DNA of 38,689 nucleotides, from positions 1 to 38,689 of the forward strand of contig JAAAIG010000261.1 in the NCBI GenBank assembly GCA_015852425.1, read 5' to 3'. This DNA comes from Gryganskiella cystojenkinii (lineage: Eukaryota; Mortierellomycota; Mortierellomycetes; Mortierellales; Mortierellaceae). Within the stretch, counting starts at the first letter, position 1. The number at the start of each line of letters is the position of its first letter. Both the position numbers and the translations under genes were made by a program. The notes beneath the pieces are model-generated. The model did not search any database. It was not told the DNA's origin and saw only the letters and a list, made by a program, of their open reading frames with translations. Positions 31,401 through 38,689 of this stretch are shown here, one piece after another.

Positions 31401-34400
31401 ATCAAGCCTGCCGAGGCTTCCAAGCCTCAGGAACCAACTTCGAGTTTGCATTACCGAGTGAGCGTTGTCGCACCCGAGATTATCTTGCTGGCCAATGCTG
31501 CTAGCTCTGCGACGGATGCAATTATTCTCTCGGCGCATCAAGTTGTGATGTCCCAGCAGGAGACTATGACGCTCATTGTCGATCGTGTGGGCATGTTCTT
31601 GTGCAAGATGGATAAGCGAGACGATACTTGTTTGCGTTTCATTGACAACTTTGATATCGCGCTGTCGATGGGAACGCGATCGCCCACGCCTGGACACCAG
31701 TTGACAAACATTACTCTGGATGTACGACCTCTTGTCCTGAGATTGTCGTACCGTGATGCCATGTTGGTGATGGATATCGTCAACAAGGTCACAGAGATGC
31801 AGTCCAAGGCTCAACCAGCGGCCGAGAAGTCGTCAGAGCCCAATAAGCAGATCACTGTGGGAACGACACCTAAGCCTCTAGAGCCCTCTGAGAGACGATC
31901 CACTACAGTGGCTGTTGCTACAGCCTCGCCTAAGCCAACTGCTAAGCGCCTTGTCGAGGAAGCATCTTTCGTCTCTACTCGCGAAACGGTACGAATCTGA
32001 GCAAATTGTTTTTTTTACAGAACCAAGAGTCTATTGACATTGACATTGCCACTAACCCATATTCTTTTTAAAATAGCTCAAGGGAGTCATTCAAGGCTTG
32101 CAGCTCATTTTGATCGACGATATGCACAGTTTGCCCATGTTGGACTTGAAGCTGGACCGATTCGATTTGGAGGTCAAGGAATGGTCCTCAGAGATGAAGG
32201 TCGATACCTCTTTGCGACCCAGCATCAACTATTTTAACGTCCGAAACTCGCACTGGGAGCCCTTGCTGGAGCCTTGGCAGTTGGTAATCCACGTTGCCAA
32301 GGCTGTGCAGCCCGCCAACATGATGATCGATGTATTCTCGAAACAGGATCTCAACATCAACATCACCCACACGTTCATCGAGACGGCGCTGCAGATCATG
32401 ACCACGATCCAGAAAGAACCCGAGCATGTGAACGCGGTGAACCGAGAAACCTTGGTCCCCTATGTGCTCAAGAACAGGACCGGTTACCCGCTTCATGTCT
32501 GGGCCGAGTCTGAGAACAATGTCGATATTGTGGTCCACAAGATGAAGGATGGTGCCAACTTGCCCTGGCGATTCGATGACTGGAGAAAGATGAGAGAGGT
32601 GCGCTTGTGAGCTAATATGAGCTTTTTTGTGGACTGCCGTCTTTTTTTACTAATGCGCGAGTGTTTAATTCATGTTTTAATTAGACTGTTGCCAGCAAGA
32701 AGAATACACTTGGAATCCAGTTTGATGGCGTGCCATGGGAGAGTCTCAAGGACGTCCCTGTTGAACGTGAGGGCCGTTACCTTTATGTCTTGCGTCCAAA
32801 GCTCAATAAGGTCTCTCACCGAGTTGCGGTCGACATTCACATCAAGAACAATGTCAAGGTCGTGACGTTCAGTTCCGCCTTGTTGATCGAGAACGCGACC
32901 TCACTCCCGATCGAGGTTGTAGTTGTGGACGATAAACGAAAGCATTTGTCGAGCGCTCAAAAGATTGCCCCCGGCGAGGATTACTCTGTCCCCATCGAGG
33001 CCGCTTACAAGAATCGACTGCTTGTTCGGCCGGACCCAGGATTCAACTATAACTGGAGTACGGAACCCATCTTTTGGCGTGATCTGGCCGCTCAACAGAA
33101 CCGTCAGCGTCGCTACAGTTCCGACGGCCAGGCTGTCAATTCTGTGACCTGTAGGGCACTCGAGGAGCAGAACCAGCAGCCGTTCCGGTTCCAGGTTCGA
33201 GGCGGCACTGACAACTTTGACCCTCTCGCCAAGGATTATCCTTACATGACCATTCGACTGAGCGCCCCTGTTGAGATTGAAAACTTGTTGCCGTACAACA
33301 TGCGTTATACCGTCATGGAAAAGACTTCACCCAAGCATAGTGGGCCAGTATTGACATCGTATTTGCGCAAGGGAGGTGTCTCGCCTTTGCACACTGTGGA
33401 TGTCCGCAACCTGATGTTGTTGAGTGTTGCACTCGAGAATACGTCCTTCTCACCTAGTGAGTACTCGATTGTCAGTTCGCATGACCCGGATGAGCTTCCG
33501 GTCGAGAACACGCTCACGTTGATCGATCCTGACGGTTTGAAATTGACCTTGGGCATTCAGCGACAGTAAGTCTTTTTTTATTCTTGCATCGTGAGGTATT
33601 ATACATAACAAGCAATACGTGATCTTGTGCTGAGCAGTTATATTTTCTTTCAAAAATATCAATAGTGTCATCCCCGACTCTGGTGGGGCAATCAAGTTCA
33701 GTGTGTTCACTCCCTACGTGATTTTGAACAAGACTGGGTTGGACTTGATCTTCAAGGCCAAGTCGTTTATGCAGAATGCCAAGATTGCCGCTGGTCAGGG
33801 TTCGAACAGGATGGTGCAAAACAAGGCTCTGCCATTGATGTTCTCGTATGGTAAGACTGAAAATGGTAACCGTATGTTGGTTCAAGTCGGTGGTAATTCT
33901 CAGTGGAGTCGACCCGTCAGTTTTGAAGCCGTCGGCAGTATCATGGAAATCGCTGTCTCGGCCATGGACCGACCCGAAGAGATCCATCTGGGTATGAATG
34001 TTGAGCTCGGCAAGGGTAAATATGCGTTGACCAAGGTCGTGACAATCACACCCCGGTTCATCTTGAAGAACAACCTGAACGAGGATTTGAACTTCCGAGA
34101 GTTTGGCTCGAGCAACGTGACCTTGTTGCCAGCTGGACAGCGTGTTCCTCTTCGCTACTTGCGTCAGGGACAGCAGAAGCTCTTGTCGTTGCGCCTTCCT
34201 GGCGTCACCTCGCGCTGGTAAGTACCTATGCGTTTAATTGACCTGCTGATGGACTTCTAAAATGTTCAACTGACTGACATGTTGCATGCGTTTTCGATCC
34301 CCCGTATAGGACTGCACCCTTCAACATTGACGAGATGGGCAAGATGCATGTTTCGATCCTTCGTAGTGATGGAGAAGTCGAGCTTATTCGTGTCCATGTC

Positions 34401-36843
34401 ATGATGGAGGTCGCCACAGTCTTCATTGTGCTCAACAAGGAAGAAGGCCGCTGGCCATACCGCATCGACAACAAGTCTTCGTGGGATATCACCTTCTGCC
34501 AGCATGTAAGTTTTTATGCGCCTTCTCGATTTCATTTATATCGCTACAATACTCCGTTCCTTGTAAACTGATTTCTAACTTTGCTGAACTCTTTGTTTTG
34601 ATCACTTGCAGAGTACTACCCGAAGCGACGTGGCCACGACTTCGTCCACAGCCTCGTTCTCGAGCTCTGCACCAAAGATGTACAAGTTGAAGGCCGGTGA
34701 AACCATGGCATACTCCTGGGATCTTCCTTACATGAAGGAGAAGGCTCTCGTCTTGACAGTGAACGGGCGTGAACGTGAAGTCAGTCTCCAGGAAATTGGT
34801 TCCTTGGTGCCGTTCAAATTCCCAGCGGGTGAGGCCAACAGTATCATCTCGATCGATGTGCTCGCGGATGGACCGACCCAGGTTCTGGTGCTGGCAGATT
34901 ACGACTCGAAACAGAGTTTGTTCAAGCAGCGATCCTCCAGTCAGTTGACAATCTCTGAACGCAGTGATGAAAACCAGTCCCGCGAGAACGGTCGGGATCT
35001 GACCAAGGATGGATTCGAGGTGATTGATGTCGATGCTGTGGTCACGTTTAGTTTCCAGATCCGACTCGAGTGTATCGGAATCTCGATTTTGAATCAGCGG
35101 ATGCAAGAGTTGATTTACATGTCCATGACCGGGCTGGAGATGCGGTACACGGACTCGAACATGTATCAGTCCGTGAACATGTTGGTCAAGTGGCTTCAGA
35201 TCGATAACCAGCTCTATGGAGGCTCCAACCCGATTATCCTGTGCCCGACCCAGACCCCCAAGGATGGCAAGGATGCAGCGGTTCACCCTACGCTTCACAG
35301 CGCTCTTGTACGCGCCAAGGATGAGACCCATGGTGTGGTCTATTTCAAGTACTTCTCGGCGTTGATTCAGGAATTGACGGTTGCAATGGATGAGGATTTC
35401 CTGTACACGTTGTTGGAGTTTTCGAAATTCAATGTTCCCGGATGGACCGAGGATCCGACCAAGGTTCAATTATGTGATGAGAGTTTGGATCTCCCAGAGC
35501 CCAAGGCGAACGATGGCGAGAGCCAGTTGTTCTTTGAAGTGTTGCACTTGCACCCGATGAAGGTCAACCTATCGTTCATGCGTTCGGATCGTGTGAATAT
35601 CGAGGAGGCTCAGCAGAAGACTTCGAGTCATAACCCGATCATGTATATCTTCAACGTCCTTACCATGGCTATCGGCAACATTGACGTAAGTACACGTGGT
35701 CTTCGTTATATCTTTATTGGAGTACAAATGTCGGATAGATTACTAACCTTGTTCATATTTTTTTTTCCAAATGGCAAATAGGCTGCTCCCATTACGCTGA
35801 ACGCCTTGCTTCTCGAGAACGTGCGCGCGAGTGGACCTGTGTTGGTGGATCTGTTGCAGAGACATTACAGCCAAGACTTTTTCTACCAACTGCATATGAT
35901 TGTCGGTTCAATCGAGTTCTTGGGTAACCCTGTCGGTCTGTTCAACAACCTCAGTTCTGGTGTCGCCGATTTCTTCTACGAGCCTTACCAGGGTTTCATC
36001 ATGGGTGATCGCCCACAGGACTTCGGTCTCGGTGTTGTGAGAGGTACCTCTTCGTTGTTGAAAAAGACAGTCTTTGGATTCTCGGATTCCTTGGCCAAGA
36101 TCTCTGGATCTGTTGGAAAGGGTCTCTCAGCTGCAACCATGGACAAGACCTTCCAGGAACGTAGACGGATGGGCAGCCAGCGCAATGCCCCCAAGCATGC
36201 ATTGTCCGGTCTTTCTCAAGGAGCCTCTTCGTTGGCACAAGGTTTGGTCAGTGGTGTGACCGGTATTGTGGAACAACCTCTTGCGGGAGCACAGAGTGGA
36301 GGCGTCGAGGGATTCTTCAAGGGTGTCGGCAAAGGTCTCGTCGGAGCTGTAACCAAGCCACTTGTAGGTGTCTTTGATTTCACGACGAATGTCACGTCTG
36401 GTATCCGAAACACGACCACGGTCTTTGACAAGGATCAACGTCGCAAGCGTATTCCACGTCACGTCCCCAAGAACGGTATCCTGACCCTGTACGACAAGTC
36501 CGAGGCAGTGGGCCAGTTCTGGTTGAAACAGGTTGATAGTGGACGGTTCTTTTACGACGACTATATTGCGCACTTGGTCCTGAAGGGCGACAACATGGTC
36601 GCGATGTTGACTTCGAAGAGGATCATGGTATTTAGAGCCGAGAGTCTGAAGGTCGAGTGGGAGTTGGAGTTCTCAGAGATCCAGGCGATTGCACCGTTCC
36701 CTCGAGGTATCTCGATCACGAGCCGTCGGGACCGTCAAGAAAATTTTATCCCGATCTTTGAGCAGAGTTCGTTGCAGTGGTTCAGTGGCAAGATCGAGGA
36801 GAGGGTCAGTCAGTTCAATGCTGAGCTCAAGCCGCTCGAATAA
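25415..36843 (+). CDS. VPS13: VPS13 bridge-type lipid-transfer protein
   Basis: Nineteen exons: 25415-25511, 25669-25746, 25881-25993, 26104-26203, 26299-26417, 26536-26640, 26743-27060, 27196-27594, 27699-28129, 28223-28531, 28619-28808, 28904-29317, 29394-31988, 32077-32598, 32685-33565, 33666-34217, 34310-34505, 34612-35685, 35782-36843. Phases close to 3184 residues, near yeast Vps13. The chorein N-terminus is classic ([39 protein letters not shown]). A long groove-forming region follows. The VAB adaptor domain (about 1890-2470) keeps six repeats with the invariant Asn: [52 protein letters not shown]. The C-terminus holds the APT1/ATG_C amphipathic region and a PH-like domain ([20 protein letters not shown]). 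The protein moves glycerolipids at organelle contacts. ATG 25415 has an ideal CACCATG context. Confidence 0.97.
27102..27136 (+). repeat. Short heptanucleotide repeat (CAGGTTG/CAGGTTA) in a VPS13 intron
   Basis: Five degenerate 7-base units (CAGGTTG, CTGGCTA, CAGGTTA, CAGGTTG, CAGGCAT) lie in intron 27061-27195. The unit length, and partly the sequence, recall the larger repeat in the M16 gene. Several internal CAG trinucleotides could act as decoy acceptors. Confidence 0.75.
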
Positions 36844-37139
36844 AAGCAGAAGTGGAGAAAAAGAAAGGAGGACATGAAAGTTCAAAAAAAAAACGTATTT
36901 GCAGTATTAGAACTAAAAAAGTCATTTTTAAAAGAAATAAAATTGTAAAATGATACGAATCGATCTTGTTGCAGGTCTCGCTTTATTCAATCAAACATTG
37001 AGATAAAACAGCTGAGAAAGTGGGGAAGTGTCAAGGTAGAAGATGGATAGAAATTTAGGATAGGGCAGATATATATAGAGAGAGTGGAGAGGGGTTGTCT
37101 ATCGTAACTATACCTCTGCCCGTTGGTACTCTTTCTGTA
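36844..37139. terminator. Convergent 3' flanks of VPS13 and the acyl-CoA synthetase
   Basis: AATAAA at 36936-36941 lies 93 bases past the VPS13 stop and is followed by a T-rich stretch. No ORF with protein character was seen. Confidence 0.5.
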
Positions 37140-38683
37140 TCAAAGCTTGGAGTCACCTCCAGCACGGGTCTCGGTATAAAGTTCATCCAACTGTTTTCTG
37201 TAGGCTTGAATGATCGGGTGGCGCTTGATCTTGAGAGTTGGGGTCAAGAACTCCTTCTCTACGGTAAAAGGTTCAGGTTCGATCAAGATCGCCTTAGGGA
37301 TCTCAAAACTGTAATAAAGAAGGAGGGGAAATGGTTGGATGTCAGCATAGACGGCGATTGATAATTGCGTCCGGAAGCGTCAAACGTTCCCCCTTCCCCC
37401 CATTGTTTTTTTTTGGTTCTATAGCTTTTCATCCCGGTTTCTTGTTTATTACCTCTTCAGTCCGGCCTCAACACCAGCTTGAGTGAGGTCTTTCAGGACT
37501 GCACGACGGATCTTGGGGTCCCTGCAGATTTTCTGGAATGCAGTGGCATCTCCAAGCGCTAGAGGCGGAGCGACATCACCGAGGACTTTCTTTGCAAATG
37601 GGATAAAGGAGTCTGGATCCGGTACCAAAATGCAGACCAAGCAGTTTTCCTTGGAATCACCGTAGACCATGAGCTGAAGTGCGATCGGGTTCTTGGACGA
37701 AATCAAGTACTCGATCTTTTCCACAGCCACGTATTCACCGATCGAAAGCTAGAAGTTATCCCCAAAAGGAAGCGCGTCAGTGAATAAGCACAGGTCGCAA
37801 GTGCCCAAGACATAAGAGAAGATTGAAGTGTCTCTCTGTCTCTTACCTTGAGAATGTTCTTGACGCGATCGATGACGGTCAAAGTTCCGTTCTCCTTGAT
37901 GAGTCCAATATCCCCAGAATGCAACCAACCTTCTTCATCGATCGTCTCTCGAGTCTTTTTCTCATCCTTCAGGTATCCAGGGATCACGTTTGGTCCTCGG
38001 ACACAGATCTCTCCACGAGGATAAGGTTTATCCGTCGCGAAATAATTCAACTCGGGAACATCCACCAATTTCATCTCTGTGGAGGCACTGGGTGGTCCTA
38101 CATGACCGGCTTCCATCTCACCCCTGAGCGTCGCCGTGCCAACACCAGATCCCTCCGTCTGTCCGTACGCCTCCGAGACGTCACAGAGAAAAACGACTCT
38201 GATAAACGCCAGGACCTCGGCCGAGATTGGTGCCGAGGCTGTAAAGATCTGTTGGACGCGACCGCCGAGCGCCATCCGGACCTTGGAGAAGAGGAGTCGA
38301 TCCCAGAAGGGGTGTGTAGCGCCGTGTCCGTTCTTGAGATTTTCGAGTTTGGTCGCGAGTGCGCGACGGAACAAGACCCCCGTGAGACCCGGAGCACCTG
38401 CCGTGGCCACATAGACTTTTGTATAGATTCTATTCAACAGCCGCGGAACTGCTGGAAAAATGGTCGGTTGCAAGGCTTGGAGGTCATCGAGAATCAAGAG
38501 TGGGTCCCCGGTGCTGTAACCGATTTGACCGCCGACCGAGAATAAAAAGATTTCCGTGGCTCGACCAAATAGATGAGGGAGGGGTAAGAAACTGAAGATG
38601 CAGTCTTCAGGACCGAAGACCAGTCCGCTCTCGCCTGAGGCCAAGACAGCGACGTAATTGGCGTGAGTCAAGATGGCTCCTTT
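37140..38683 (-). CDS. Long-chain fatty-acid-CoA ligase (AMP-binding, Faa/ACSL type), 5' part missing
   Basis: Three exons are visible on the minus strand: 38683-37847, 37748-37453, 37308-37140, giving 434 C-terminal residues of a protein usually about 650-700 long. The first visible exon starts right after an acceptor TAG (38686-38684) with KGAILTHANYV, so the TGNP half of the AMP-binding P-loop must lie on the previous exon outside the window. Other motifs in order: FSFLPLPHLFGRA, TASAPISAEVLAF, EAYGQTEGSG (A5), ICVRGPNVIPGYLKDE, EEGWLHSGDIG, IDRVKNILK joined to LSIGEYVAVEKIE, and the C-terminal TPTLKIKRHPI. It activates long-chain fatty acids as acyl-AMP and then acyl-CoA for lipid synthesis or beta-oxidation. 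The visible C-terminus (GGDSKL) ends in SKL, a canonical PTS1, which suggests a peroxisomal form. Confidence 0.95.
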
Positions 38684-38689
38684 CTAACA

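Noticed and set aside
32021..32073. Alternative VPS13 acceptor TTTTACAG at 32020
   Set aside because: The resulting frame soon hits a stop. The acceptor at 32076 continues directly into the conserved [15 protein letters not shown] segment.
34489..35469. 326-codon ORF antisense to VPS13
   Set aside because: It lies opposite well-supported VPS13 coding sequence. Its composition follows from the codon bias of the sense gene, it crosses a VPS13 intron, and it has no recognisable domain.

Overview
This is a gene-dense nuclear window from a fungus. Genes carry many short GT-AG introns, intergenic gaps are mostly 100 to 1000 bases, and homopolymer A/T tracts are common outside exons. The protein set (Kre9/Knh-like secreted protein, fungal-type long-chain acyl-CoA ligase, Syn8-type SNARE, Rpn12, Vps13) is fungal. 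The very high intron number (about 22 coding exons in one metalloprotease gene, 19 in VPS13), together with a Gemin3-like helicase, fits an early-diverging lineage such as Mortierellomycota better than a yeast. That placement is an inference, not a measurement.

Layout, left to right: the 3' end of an acidic, Ser/Thr-Pro-rich, tail-anchored-looking protein (2-1102 +); a small secreted Kre9/Knh-domain protein (1799-2140 -); two divergently placed tRNA genes, Val-AAC (-) and Phe-GAA (+), separated by E-box palindromes; a UBC4/5-type ubiquitin-conjugating enzyme (3889-5373 +); a CAMK-group, AMPK-related protein kinase with poly-Gln/His tails (5654-8320 -); a doubtful small gene (8956-9431 -); proteasome lid subunit RPN12 (9741-11140 +); quinolinate phosphoribosyltransferase (11379-12728 -); a syntaxin-8/Syn8-like Qc-SNARE (13333-14594 -); a DDX20/Gemin3-like DEAD-box helicase (14916-17211 +); a 22-exon M16-family zinc metalloprotease of the YOL098C type (17340-22670 -); a SET/TAF-I histone chaperone (23003-24480 +); a complete VPS13 lipid-transfer protein (25415-36843 +); and the 3' part of a long-chain acyl-CoA synthetase (37140-38683 -), cut by the window edge at an intron.

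The genes are mostly housekeeping and do not form an obvious pathway cluster. UBC4 and RPN12 both serve the ubiquitin-proteasome system, SNARE and VPS13 both serve endosome/organelle contact biology, and VPS13 and the acyl-CoA ligase both concern lipids, but adjacency looks incidental. Three divergent pairs probably share promoters: the small gene/RPN12, Syn8/DDX20, and the M16 protease/SET.

I reconstructed splice forms by hand and checked that exon phases close and that protein families read through. I found no mobile element, CRISPR array, biosynthetic cluster or clearly new system. The most unusual items are an 8-base microexon in the protease gene, a heptanucleotide repeat in one of its introns that is open in all reading frames, and a His at the probable zero-layer position of the SNARE.
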